Notes under the pieces: model-generated
What the model was told of the DNA's origin: nothing
The model's database searches: none
What the model saw: only the letters and a program-made list of their open reading frames with translations
Assembly (NCBI RefSeq): GCF_008042035.1
Contig: NZ_RDBL01000013.1
Span: forward strand, 1,018,354 to 1,082,353
Origin: Streptomyces sp. col6
GTDB taxonomy: Bacteria; Actinomycetota; Actinomycetes; Streptomycetales; Streptomycetaceae
DNA: 64,000 bases
Direction: 5' to 3'
Part shown: piece by piece, positions 24,498 to 33,087 of the stretch
Layout of the letters: each line of letters opens with the position of its first letter
Position numbering within the stretch: the stretch's first letter is position 1
Program-made: the position numbers and the translations under genes

Positions 24498-27400
24498 GTG
24501 GGGGAGAGCAGGCAGGCACTGATCATCGCGGTGCCGCAGTACGAACTGAGCGACCACTTCCCGGACCTGACCCAAGCGGTGGTCAAGGACGCGGAGTTGA
24601 TGGACACCGCGCTGCGGTCGTCGGGGTACACCGTGGAGACGCTGGGGCTCACCGCCGACCGCCCGGCGCTGCGGTCCCGGATCATCAGCGCGATCAGCCG
24701 GGTCTGCTGCACCGCCCCCGAGGGCGGCACCGTCCTCATCCACTTCACCGGACACGGGCTCTCCGCGGACGGCTCCGACTACCTCGTCCCCTCCGAGGCC
24801 CAGCTCAACTGGTCGACCGACCCGCCGCACGTCGACACCGCCGGCCTGATCGGACTCGATCTGACGACCCTGCTCAAGGGCTGCCGGGCCGGCACCGTCC
24901 TGCTCACCGTCGACGCCTGCCGCGACGCCCACCCCGACGCGGACGTCTCCTTCGGCGGCCCGGCGACCAACTTCCCCTCCTGGCGCGACCGGGTCGCCGT
25001 CCTCTTCGGCTGCGCGGCCGGCCAGACCTGCGGGTCCGACGACCAGGAGGGCAGCCACTTCACCCGGGCGCTGTCGGAGGCACTCGCCTCCGACAGTTCC
25101 CCGCGCACCGTGGGCGACGTCATCGCCCACACCGTCCGCAGGACCACGGAGTTCGCCCGCGCCGCGCAGCACGCACAGCGGCCCGCCCCGCAGTACGCGC
25201 CCAGCGGGCCCGGCGCCATCAACGGGGTCGAACTCTGTGCCGGGCGGACCCTCCAGGAGGAGTGGTCGGTAGCCGTCGGCGACCCCGAGCTGTGGGCCGC
25301 CGTCCAGTGCGACGACGCGCGCAGGCGCGACCTCCAGGACGCCCTGAAGAGGCTGGTCCTGGAGTGCGCCAGGCTGCGTGCCTCCGCCCTGGGCGAGGTC
25401 AGCGACCCGTGGGCCGACGACGGCTATCCCGTACGTGTGCTGACGACCGGACTGCGCGCGCTCCTCGCCCCGTCCGTCACCCAGGGCGGCCCGCTCCTGG
25501 ACCCCTGCGAGTTCGCCGCCCTCATGGCCGCCCCCTTCGTCCGCGAGGCCGTCTACGCGATGGGCGTCAAGGAGGCGGCCGCCGCTCAGCCCCTGCGGCT
25601 CGAACCGGCCAGCGGGGAACTCGGCGCCGACGCGGCCCGCATCGACCTGGAGCACACGTACGCCGCCCACCCGCTCATCTGGCGCAAGGGGCGTGAACTC
25701 GCCGGCCGCGGCGCCACCGAGGAGGCCGGTGCCGTCGCCGCCTGGCTGATGCACCGCCACGTCCTGGGGCGCGAGGACCTCTGGGACATCTACGCGCCGA
25801 ACCTGCTGCGCCCGCTGGCCGCCGCGATGCTGGGAAACGAGGAGTCCGCCCGGCTTGCCGAGGTCTTGGACGGCCTGGTCCGGGTGTGCCGTCAGACCGC
25901 CGTCCCGCCCACTCAGCCGTACGGGGGCGAGCGCGAGGCCGCCGACGAATCGCAGCGCCTCTCGGACATCGCCCCGCGCACCGGACCGGTCGAGCGGTGG
26001 CGGGCCAGGGAGCTGTCCTGGCTCCTCGGGCTCGCGGGGCTGCTCGGCGGGGACCTGAGGGACATGCCGGGCGTCCTGGTGGACAACATCGGCGTCACCG
26101 ACGGGCTCGTCCCCGCGCAGGCCGTCACCGGCGTCCAGGAGCTGCGCTGGTCCAGGGACCGGCTCGGCACCTGCATCGACCTCGACCTGCCCTGCCCGCA
26201 CCCGGCGGTCCACGCCGCCCTCGAAAAGCTGACCGAGTGGGCGGACGACGCCGTCCAGCACATCAAGCAGCACCTCGCCCCGGCCGAGCCCGCCGGCCCC
26301 CTCGCCCACCTCCCCGAACGCGTCACCTGCCGCAAGCTGCGCCCCCGGTACAACGCGGACGGGCGCGGCGAGGCGTACGGACTTCCGCTGATGCGGTTCA
26401 GCCTGGCCGAGGACGAGATGCGCGAACTCCTCATGGGCTCCCAGCTCTACGGGGACCGCACGCTGGCCCTGCGCGAGCTGTACCAGAACGCCCTGGACGC
26501 CTGCCGCTACCGCGGCGCCCGGGTCCGCTACGGCGAGCTGAAGGAGGGCATGCGCCAGCAGTGGGACGGCGCGATCGTCTTCCGGCAGGGAGTGGACGAG
26601 GACGGCCGCGCCTATGTCGAGTGCGAGGACAACGGCGTCGGGATGAGCCAGACCGCACTGCGCAGCACGTTCTCGAGGGCCGGGCGCCGCTTCGAGCAGT
26701 CCCGGGAGTACCGCAGGGAGCAGGCACGGTGGCGGGCCGTCGACGAGGACCTCCGGATCTTCGCGAACAGCCGCTTCGGCATCGGGGTGTTCAGCTACTT
26801 CATGCTGGCCGACGAGATCAGCATCTGGACCCGGGCCACGGACGAGTTCGGGCGCCCCGAATCCGGCCGTGGGCTGCGGGTGGACATCGCGTCGAGCGGA
26901 AGCCTCTTCCGTATCAAGGAGAGCGACGCCTCCCAGCCGGGCGGCGGCACACGGGTGCGGCTCTATCTGAACGGCGACGCGATCGAGGCCGCCGACGAGC
27001 TGGCCAAGTACGTGTGGCGGTGCGACTTCGCGATGCGCGTCGAGAAGGGCGACGCGGTGGTGAAGGAGTGGGAGCCGGACGTCCTCTACTACGACGGCGA
27101 CCGCATGAGCCCGGTGCGGGCGGACCATGACGTGTGGTGGGTTCCGGGGCGGGGCTGCCTCCTCGTGGACGGGATCTGGACACCGGTGAGCGAACAGGAG
27201 GTGGCTTCAGGGGGCTCGTTCCAAACAAGGGTAAATCCGCTCGACGGAACCATGTTCGGGTGTGTGGTCGATCTCAGGGAGACGCACTCTCCGGAGCTGA
27301 ACACCAGCAGAACGAGGATCCTCACGTATGACACGCAATGGGTTGCGGACCATGTGCGCCGTCTGACCGCGCGCATGGTCCTGCCGGAATGGTTCACCGT

Positions 27401-29681
27401 CGAGTGGCTCTGGAGTTTCGCGCACAGCCACCGCGGCGGCGCGCAACCGCTGGTGGCCAGGCTCCTCGCGGAGGGCCGGCCGGTGGCCAGCACAACGAGC
27501 TGGTACAGCTCGGCCGGAATCTCCCTCAGAGACCTCGGATGCCTGCCGATGGACTTCGTGCTCCACGACGGCCGGAACTCCATCGCCTTCCGGTACGGAA
27601 GCCTTCATGGCATGGCGCCCGGCGTGGTGGCGTGGCGCGTGGCCGCCCTGCGAGCGGCTCGTATTCCCTTGGAGGCCAGGTGGATGGACGTGCCGGCTCC
27701 GGAGTCGTTGGCCGGCTACCCGCGGCCTCTACCACGGGAGAGCCGGATCGTCGCGGAGGAGTACGGGCGAGGCAGCCTGGCCGAGTCCGTGGTGCCGCAG
27801 GCGGGAGAAGCGCCTGCCACGTTCGCCGGGCTGCTCCGGGGGCTCCGTAGATACGCCATCTGCGGAGTCCGTGTCCCCGCCGTCGCCGATCTCGAAGTGG
27901 CGCACGCGATCGCGCTCGATTCCGTCGATGGCGCGCTTTTGACCGACCACGAGCCTTTCTCCGACTCGTTGATCCACACATGGACGCAGGAGACGGACGC
28001 GAACGAGCAGAGTTCGTGGCTCTCTCAGGTGGTGACGCTGCTGCAACACTTTTCGGTCGAGCCAGGACTCCACCTGCGGGAGGCCGTGGCAAGGGCGGGG
28101 CGATTCACCGAGGCCGGTTTCCCTCTGGTACCACTGGACGCCGACTACGACCGGGTGCCCGCGGACCGGCCGGCGACGCAGCGGGAGCTGCGCGTACTGC
28201 GGCTGCACCCCGACTTCGCCAAGGAGGGAGAACAAGCAGAGACGGACGACCTGCCGTCCCAGCAGGAGTTCGAGGACGTCGTCGCCCGGTATGAATGGCT
28301 CGGGCTGTCGAAGGACCGTGACATGGCGGCGACTCTGCGGGTCCGGGCCAACCGCGTGTCGTACTCCGATGTGGAAGCCGCTTTCGGGCGCACCCTCTGG
28401 CGTGGAACGCATGCTCCCACCTTGCGCAGCTGGGTCGGAGCGGCCGCCCGCACGTCGTTGACGCTGAGCGAGACGTACGAACGCTTCGCTCCCTGGTTCG
28501 CCTCGATGGACCTGGCCCTTCCCGCCCTGGACAGTCTGCGGGACCGCGCCTTCACCAAGCTGGAAGCCGTGCTGGTGACGGACCCGGCCGTGCCACAGGA
28601 ACGCTATGAGCCCTATGAGGCTCATCCACGGGACACTCCGTATCTCGCGCCGCTCGCCGAGGTGGCCGTCGCGGTCCGGACGTCTCAGGCCGACACCACC
28701 GACATCGTCGCTGCGCTGACCAGCTTGGCCGAATCCGGGCTCCTGGACTCCCGGGCCCCCGGACTCGTCGACCGCTGGCTCGCCGTTCCTCAGGAGGACA
28801 TGTCCCTTCTGATGCCATGGACCTGGGGGATCGACTGGGTGACGACGCCCGGCGGCCCGACGCGCCTGGACTCCGCCTACGCCGTCGTGGCGGCGTCCGC
28901 ACGGGGCCTTCCTCTCGGCGTGGTGTACGCGAAGCTGACCGACCTGGCCGTGCTGCTGGACGCCGAGTTCCTGCTGGAGCCCCTGCCCGAGTGCCTGACC
29001 GGTGAATACGTCAGCCCGACGGACGTGGCTGTGAGCTGCGAGTGGGCCCCGGAAGGATTCCGATGGCTGACGGACGGTCATGCCCGAAAGCTGTCGCGCC
29101 ACGCCTACGACAGGGAGGGCACCCTCGGCGACAGCGTGAGGGAACTCAGCCGCTTCGCCCCCCTCGGCAGCCCCTGGCAGCCCCGCGACGACACGGCCGA
29201 CGCGGAATGGGCCCAGTGGCGCCCCACCCCGCACGACACCGCGATGTTCGAGGACGACCTGGTGGGCGACCGGCCCGTCGGTCCGCTCGACCTCCTGCGG
29301 GTCGCCGCCCGCTTCGGCTGGCCGATGGACCGGGCATGGGACCGGCTCGCCCTCTACCGGCCCTTCGGCGTCGAACTCCTCGTCGAACGGCCGGAGTTCT
29401 CCGACATCCCACTGTGGCAGGATCTGATCCTGCTCACCGACGAGTACACCGGCCGGGCTCCCGCGCTCGCCGGCCCGGTCTCCGGCGAGCGGATCGCCGT
29501 CGGCGCGCGGGAGCTGGAGTGGACCACCGACCGGGTCGCGGAGCGGCTGCGCCTGTACGCGGGCGTGTTCGGCCTCGACGTCCCGGAGACGTACCCCGAC
29601 ACCCCCGCACCGACCCCGCCCGCGCGTTCGTACCACGACGACGCGCCGTACGAGAGGAAGGCCGATGCCGCCCGCGCATGA
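24498..29681 (+). CDS. Caspase (C14)-GHKL/HSP90-like ATPase giant protein, putative conflict-system core
   Basis: A 1,727-aa single polypeptide. Residues 1-250 form a caspase-like domain: RQALIIAVPQY at the start, catalytic His86 in HFTGHGLS and Cys141 in TVDACRDAH, with EGSHFTRALSEAL following. Residues about 250-610 are helical and unrecognised. Residues about 615-900 are an HSP90-type GHKL ATPase with N-box Glu660/Asn664 in RELYQNALDA, DNGVGM at 711-716 and GIGVFSYF at 761-768. The remaining 800 residues are unrecognised. Caspase-HSP90 fusions have been predicted by comparative genomics to belong to bacterial conflict systems. Activity here is inferred. The GTG at 24498 follows GGGGGAGG. 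The middle of the gene (about 27.2-28.8 kb) has lower GC and unusual codons, suggesting transfer. Confidence 0.9.
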   Translation: MGESRQALIIAVPQYELSDHFPDLTQAVVKDAELMDTALRSSGYTVETLGLTADRPALRSRIISAISRVCCTAPEGGTVLIHFTGHGLSADGSDYLVPSEAQLNWSTDPPHVDTAGLIGLDLTTLLKGCRAGTVLLTVDACRDAHPDADVSFGGPATNFPSWRDRVAVLFGCAAGQTCGSDDQEGSHFTRALSEALASDSSPRTVGDVIAHTVRRTTEFARAAQHAQRPAPQYAPSGPGAINGVELCAGRTLQEEWSVAVGDPELWAAVQCDDARRRDLQDALKRLVLECARLRASALGEVSDPWADDGYPVRVLTTGLRALLAPSVTQGGPLLDPCEFAALMAAPFVREAVYAMGVKEAAAAQPLRLEPASGELGADAARIDLEHTYAAHPLIWRKGRELAGRGATEEAGAVAAWLMHRHVLGREDLWDIYAPNLLRPLAAAMLGNEESARLAEVLDGLVRVCRQTAVPPTQPYGGEREAADESQRLSDIAPRTGPVERWRARELSWLLGLAGLLGGDLRDMPGVLVDNIGVTDGLVPAQAVTGVQELRWSRDRLGTCIDLDLPCPHPAVHAALEKLTEWADDAVQHIKQHLAPAEPAGPLAHLPERVTCRKLRPRYNADGRGEAYGLPLMRFSLAEDEMRELLMGSQLYGDRTLALRELYQNALDACRYRGARVRYGELKEGMRQQWDGAIVFRQGVDEDGRAYVECEDNGVGMSQTALRSTFSRAGRRFEQSREYRREQARWRAVDEDLRIFANSRFGIGVFSYFMLADEISIWTRATDEFGRPESGRGLRVDIASSGSLFRIKESDASQPGGGTRVRLYLNGDAIEAADELAKYVWRCDFAMRVEKGDAVVKEWEPDVLYYDGDRMSPVRADHDVWWVPGRGCLLVDGIWTPVSEQEVASGGSFQTRVNPLDGTMFGCVVDLRETHSPELNTSRTRILTYDTQWVADHVRRLTARMVLPEWFTVEWLWSFAHSHRGGAQPLVARLLAEGRPVASTTSWYSSAGISLRDLGCLPMDFVLHDGRNSIAFRYGSLHGMAPGVVAWRVAALRAARIPLEARWMDVPAPESLAGYPRPLPRESRIVAEEYGRGSLAESVVPQAGEAPATFAGLLRGLRRYAICGVRVPAVADLEVAHAIALDSVDGALLTDHEPFSDSLIHTWTQETDANEQSSWLSQVVTLLQHFSVEPGLHLREAVARAGRFTEAGFPLVPLDADYDRVPADRPATQRELRVLRLHPDFAKEGEQAETDDLPSQQEFEDVVARYEWLGLSKDRDMAATLRVRANRVSYSDVEAAFGRTLWRGTHAPTLRSWVGAAARTSLTLSETYERFAPWFASMDLALPALDSLRDRAFTKLEAVLVTDPAVPQERYEPYEAHPRDTPYLAPLAEVAVAVRTSQADTTDIVAALTSLAESGLLDSRAPGLVDRWLAVPQEDMSLLMPWTWGIDWVTTPGGPTRLDSAYAVVAASARGLPLGVVYAKLTDLAVLLDAEFLLEPLPECLTGEYVSPTDVAVSCEWAPEGFRWLTDGHARKLSRHAYDREGTLGDSVRELSRFAPLGSPWQPRDDTADAEWAQWRPTPHDTAMFEDDLVGDRPVGPLDLLRVAARFGWPMDRAWDRLALYRPFGVELLVERPEFSDIPLWQDLILLTDEYTGRAPALAGPVSGERIAVGARELEWTTDRVAERLRLYAGVFGLDVPETYPDTPAPTPPARSYHDDAPYERKADAARA

Positions 29682-29991
29682 TCTGAAAGCGTTCCGCGAA
29701 CAGCAGCTCGCCCCTGTCGGCACCCCGACCGTCACGCGCTCGGCCGACGGCCGCTGGTACGTCGTGACGAGCGACTGTCCCAACTGCCACGCGAGCGGCG
29801 TGTTCCGGGTGTCGTACGGGGTTCTCGGCCCGTACAAGGGCAAGGGCAGGCTGCTCGGCCGCCGCAGGACCCCGGAGAAGCTGACGGGGAACATCGCGGT
29901 CTACTGCCAGTGCGGCTACCCGCATCCCGACCGGCCCGCCGAGTTCCCGGAATCCGGCTGCGGTGCCTTCTGGGATGTGCCGGTGCCGTGA
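29665..29991 (+). CDS. Cys-rich putative zinc-binding protein of the caspase-GHKL operon
   Basis: A 108-aa protein with Cys38 and Cys41 (DCPNCHASG), then Cys81, Cys83 (YCQCGYPHPDRP) and Cys99 (SGCGAFW). This pattern suggests a rubredoxin- or zinc-ribbon-like knuckle. I do not recognise a named family. Its ATG lies 17 bases inside the end of the giant gene, and its stop overlaps the next GTG, so translation is coupled. It may be an adaptor or sensor in the same system. Confidence 0.82.
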   Translation: MPPAHDLKAFREQQLAPVGTPTVTRSADGRWYVVTSDCPNCHASGVFRVSYGVLGPYKGKGRLLGRRRTPEKLTGNIAVYCQCGYPHPDRPAEFPESGCGAFWDVPVP

Positions 29992-30602
29992 CGGACCTGA
30001 CCAGGAAGCGGTTCGCCCAGCTCGGCCAGCAACTGCAACTCGAACAGCTCACCGCCGCACGGAAGCAGGCCGAGGGCTGGCGCAACGGCCTCACCGCGCT
30101 GACCGGGCTCGTCGGAGTCGTCTTCGTCCTCAAGGGGCCGGAGAGTGTTGCCGGCCTCACCCCGGGCTGGCGCTTGCTCACCGCCGGCCTGCTCGTCCTG
30201 GCCTTCCTGCTGCTCCTGCGGGGCGCCCTGCTGGCGGTGCGTGCCGCGCACGGGAGCCTCGGTCAGGGCACCTGGCTGACCGGGGACGAACTGCTGTCCG
30301 CCGTCCTCGACGAGGTCGAAGGCATCCAGGACGTGCTGGCCTCGGCGCGCCGCTGCTCCGTCGTCGGCCTGTCCGCGGTCGTCGCGGCCATCGCGGTGAC
30401 CTGGATCGTCCCGGCGCAGAAGGCGGCGGAGCCCAAACCGGCCGGGCCGCTCGTCGTCGTCTCCACGGCCACCGGCACCACCTGCGGTGAACTGGTCCTC
30501 GGCGACCGGGAAGCGGTCACCCTCAAGGTGCGCGGCCAGAAGGCACTGCGCCGTGTCCCGGCCCGTGACGTCCGCTCGCTGGCTCCGGCGGCACGGTGCT
30601 GA
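29988..30602 (+). CDS. Three-TM membrane protein of the caspase-GHKL operon
   Basis: A 204-aa protein. A charged amphipathic N-terminus (1-33) precedes TM1 at about 35-49, TM2 at about 63-85 and TM3 at about 124-142. A small soluble C-terminal domain (about 150-204; VVVSTATGTTCGELVLGD, VTLKVRGQKALRRVPARD) looks beta-rich. The helical stretch between TM2 and TM3 contains LSAVLDEVEGIQDVLASARR. No family recognised. As the only membrane component of the operon it could be the effector or the docking partner. That is inference from context. The GTG overlaps the previous stop. Confidence 0.82.
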   Translation: MTDLTRKRFAQLGQQLQLEQLTAARKQAEGWRNGLTALTGLVGVVFVLKGPESVAGLTPGWRLLTAGLLVLAFLLLLRGALLAVRAAHGSLGQGTWLTGDELLSAVLDEVEGIQDVLASARRCSVVGLSAVVAAIAVTWIVPAQKAAEPKPAGPLVVVSTATGTTCGELVLGDREAVTLKVRGQKALRRVPARDVRSLAPAARC

Positions 30603-30663
30603 GGACGGCACCGTCGGCGGTGTCGGACGCGGGCCGGGCCGCCGGGGATGAGACCATCCCGGG

Positions 30664-31377
30664 ATGACGCGACCGCCCGAGCACGACGAACCCCACGGCT
30701 CCGGCCTGGGCGCCCGGCTCAACTGGCTGCGGGCCGCCGTGCTCGGTGCGAACGACGGTGTGGTGTCGACCGCCGGGCTCGTCGTCGGGGTCGCCGGGGC
30801 GACCGGTGACCGGGGCGCCCTGCTGACGGCCGGGCTGGCCGGGCTGCTCGCCGGGTCGCTGTCGATGGCGGCCGGCGAGTACGTCTCGGTCTCCACCCAG
30901 CGCGACTCGGAGAAGGCCGCGCTGGCCACCGAGAGGCGCGAGCTCCAGGAGACCCCGGAGGCCGAACTCATCGAGCTGACCGGCCTGTTGGAGGGCAAGG
31001 GCCTGAGCCATGAGGTCGCCCGCGAGGCCGCCGTCCAGCTCACCGAGCGCGACGCGCTGCGCGCCCACGCGGAGGTCGAGCTGGGCATCGACCCGGACGA
31101 CCTCACCAACCCCTGGCACGCGGCGGGCGCCAGCTTCCTCGCCTTCACGGTCGGCGCACTGCTGCCCCTGCTGGCCATCGTGCTGCCGCCGTCCACCGTC
31201 CGGGTCCCGGTGACCGTGCTCAGCGTCCTCGCGGTGCTGGCCGTGACGGGCTGGTGGAGCGCCCGCCTGGGCGAGGCGGCGGCGGGCCGTGCGGTGCTGC
31301 GCAACATGGGCGGGGGAGCGGTGGCCATGGCGGTGACGTACGCGGCGGGGCACCTGCTGGGCGCGGCGGGGGTGTAG
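30664..31377 (+). CDS. VIT1/CCC1 family divalent-metal transporter
   Basis: A 237-aa membrane protein of the vacuolar iron transporter type. It has the opening signature GANDGVVSTAGLVVGVAGA (about 28-46), then SLSMAAGEYVSVSTQRDSE. A cytoplasmic, Glu-rich metal-binding segment (RRELQETPEAELIEL, TERDALRAHAEVELG) and three more TM helices follow. It probably moves Fe2+ or Mn2+ out of the cytoplasm. The start is ATG at 30664. Confidence 0.92.
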   Translation: MTRPPEHDEPHGSGLGARLNWLRAAVLGANDGVVSTAGLVVGVAGATGDRGALLTAGLAGLLAGSLSMAAGEYVSVSTQRDSEKAALATERRELQETPEAELIELTGLLEGKGLSHEVAREAAVQLTERDALRAHAEVELGIDPDDLTNPWHAAGASFLAFTVGALLPLLAIVLPPSTVRVPVTVLSVLAVLAVTGWWSARLGEAAAGRAVLRNMGGGAVAMAVTYAAGHLLGAAGV

Positions 31378-31432
31378 GAGCCGGACGCTGTCGGAAGTCG
31401 CCAAACTCTGCTGACAACAGGTCTCGCATACT

Positions 31433-31446
31433 TGTTGGTAACAACA
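31433..31446. promoter_or_regulatory. Palindrome upstream of the sterol desaturase gene, candidate operator
   Basis: TGTTG-GTAA-CAACA is a perfect 5-bp inverted repeat with a 4-base spacer, 38 bases before the desaturase ATG, in an unusually AT-rich patch. No regulator is encoded next to it. Confidence 0.4.
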
Positions 31447-31483
31447 TCTGGCCCCCGGCCCGGCGCGGCTCTACGGTGCAGGC

Positions 31484-32386
31484 ATGCCGACGAACCTGCC
31501 CGATGTAGTGCTCTGGTCCATACCGGCCTTCGTCCTGCTCACCGTCCTGGAAATGGCGCTCCACCACTTCCACCCCGACGAGGACGCCGCCGGGTACGAG
31601 GCGAAGGACGCCGCCACCAGCATCACCATGGGGCTGGGCAGTCTGGTCTTCGACCTGATGTGGAAAGTGCCCATCGTCGCCCTCTACACCGCTGTGTACG
31701 AGCTGACGCCGCTGCGTGTGCCGGTGCTGTGGTGGACGATCCCGCTGATGCTGCTCGCGCAGGACTTCTTCTACTACTGGTCCCACCGGGGCCACCACGT
31801 CATCCGCATCCTGTGGGCCTGCCACGTGGTCCACCACTCCAGTGAGAAGTTCAACCTCTCCACCGCGCTGCGCCAGCCCTGGACCTCGCTGACGTCCTGG
31901 CCGTTCTATCTGCCGCTCATCGCGTGCGGGGTGCACCCGGCGGCGCTCGCGTTCTGCTCGTCGGCCAACCTGGTCTACCAGTTCTGGGTGCACACCGAAC
32001 GGATCGACAGGCTGCCCCGGCCCTTCGAGTACGTGCTCAACACGCCCTCCCACCACCGGGTGCACCACGCCTCCCAGGGCGGCTACCTCGACCGCAACTT
32101 CGGCGGCATCCTCATCGTGTGGGACCGCTGGTTCGGCTCGTTCGCCTCGGAGACGGTGCGGCCGGTGTACGGGCTCACCAAGAACATCCACACGTACAAC
32201 CCGCTGCGCGTCGCCACCCACGAGTACGCCGCCATCGCCCGGGACATCCGCGCGGCGGGCAGCTGGAGCGAGCGGGCCGGCCGGGTCTTCCGCGGACCGG
32301 GCTGGCAGCCGGCCGGGGCCGCGTCCCGTACCGTGCCCGCCCCCGCCGGACCCGTCGCCGCGCCCGCGCCGGAGCACACCGGATGA
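31484..32386 (+). CDS. Fatty acid hydroxylase/sterol desaturase family membrane protein
   Basis: A 300-aa integral-membrane di-iron enzyme. The four histidine clusters of the superfamily are intact: HRGHH (101-105), HVVHH (114-118), HTE at 170 and HHRVHH (190-195). Hydrophobic segments lie near 8-25, 80-97 and 137-165. The family includes sterol desaturases, carotene hydroxylases and alkylglycerol monooxygenases. Streptomyces lack de novo sterols, so a lipid or ether-lipid substrate is more likely. Its stop overlaps the ATG of the lysoplasmalogenase gene. Confidence 0.9.
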   Translation: MPTNLPDVVLWSIPAFVLLTVLEMALHHFHPDEDAAGYEAKDAATSITMGLGSLVFDLMWKVPIVALYTAVYELTPLRVPVLWWTIPLMLLAQDFFYYWSHRGHHVIRILWACHVVHHSSEKFNLSTALRQPWTSLTSWPFYLPLIACGVHPAALAFCSSANLVYQFWVHTERIDRLPRPFEYVLNTPSHHRVHHASQGGYLDRNFGGILIVWDRWFGSFASETVRPVYGLTKNIHTYNPLRVATHEYAAIARDIRAAGSWSERAGRVFRGPGWQPAGAASRTVPAPAGPVAAPAPEHTG

Positions 32387-33066
32387 GCGAGGGCACGGTC
32401 CCCGAGGGGCGCGAGCGGTACGCGCGCCCGCTGCTCATCGCCTTCCTCGTCGCGTGCGCCGTCGACCTCGTCGGTGTCCTCGCCGGCCCCGAGTGGCTCC
32501 ACCTCGGCGCGAAGCCGCTGCTGATGCCGCTGCTCGCCGGGTACGCCCTCGCCCGGCGCGGGCCCCGGCTGCTGATCGCCGCGCTGCTGTGCGGCTGGGC
32601 GGGCGACGTGTTCCTGCTGGCCGACTCCGATCCGGCGTTCCTCGTCGGGATGGCCTCCTTCGCCGCCGGGCACGTCTGCTACCTGGTGCTGTTCGGCCGG
32701 GCGCGCGGGGCGCTGCTGCCCGGGATCGTGTACGCCGTCGTGCTCGTCGTCTTCGTCGCGCTGATCTGGGACGGGCTGCCGGCGGGGCTGCGGATTCCGA
32801 TGGCCGGCTACAGCCTGCTGCTGACCGCCATGGCGTACCGCGCCGGCGTCCTCGGCCGGTACGCGGCCACCGGCGGCGCCCTCTTCCTGCTCTCCGACGC
32901 GCTCATCGCCACCGGCATCGCCGACTGGCCGCAGCTGTCGGCCCCCGGCTTCTGGGTGATGCTCACCTATGCGGCCGCGCAGCTCCTGCTGACCCTGGGC
33001 GCGCTCGCCCCGGTTTCGGGGGAGGCCGGGGCGGGGGCGTACCGTGAAAGGAGTATCAGCATCTGA
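32383..33066 (+). CDS. Lysoplasmalogenase, YhhN/TMEM86 family
   Basis: A 227-aa multi-TM protein. It has KPLLMPLLAGYAL near residues 43-55, the conserved CGWAGDVFLLAD (about 69-80) and GMASFAAGHVCYLVLFGR (about 88-105), and a later FLLSDALIATG. The family hydrolyses the vinyl-ether bond of lysoplasmalogens. ATGA overlap with the desaturase gene indicates co-expression and a possible shared role in ether-lipid turnover. Confidence 0.88.
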   Translation: MSEGTVPEGRERYARPLLIAFLVACAVDLVGVLAGPEWLHLGAKPLLMPLLAGYALARRGPRLLIAALLCGWAGDVFLLADSDPAFLVGMASFAAGHVCYLVLFGRARGALLPGIVYAVVLVVFVALIWDGLPAGLRIPMAGYSLLLTAMAYRAGVLGRYAATGGALFLLSDALIATGIADWPQLSAPGFWVMLTYAAAQLLLTLGALAPVSGEAGAGAYRERSISI

Positions 33067-33087
33067 GACCGGCAAGGACCCCCACGC

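Noticed and set aside
27729..29894. A 721-codon open frame antisense to the caspase-GHKL gene
   Set aside because: High third-position GC creates long antisense open frames. The sense frame has the recognisable domains, and the antisense translation is low-complexity His/Arg/Gly sequence.
24498..30602. Prophage or integrative element carrying the caspase operon
   Set aside because: No integrase, tRNA attachment site, flanking direct repeats or phage genes were seen around it.
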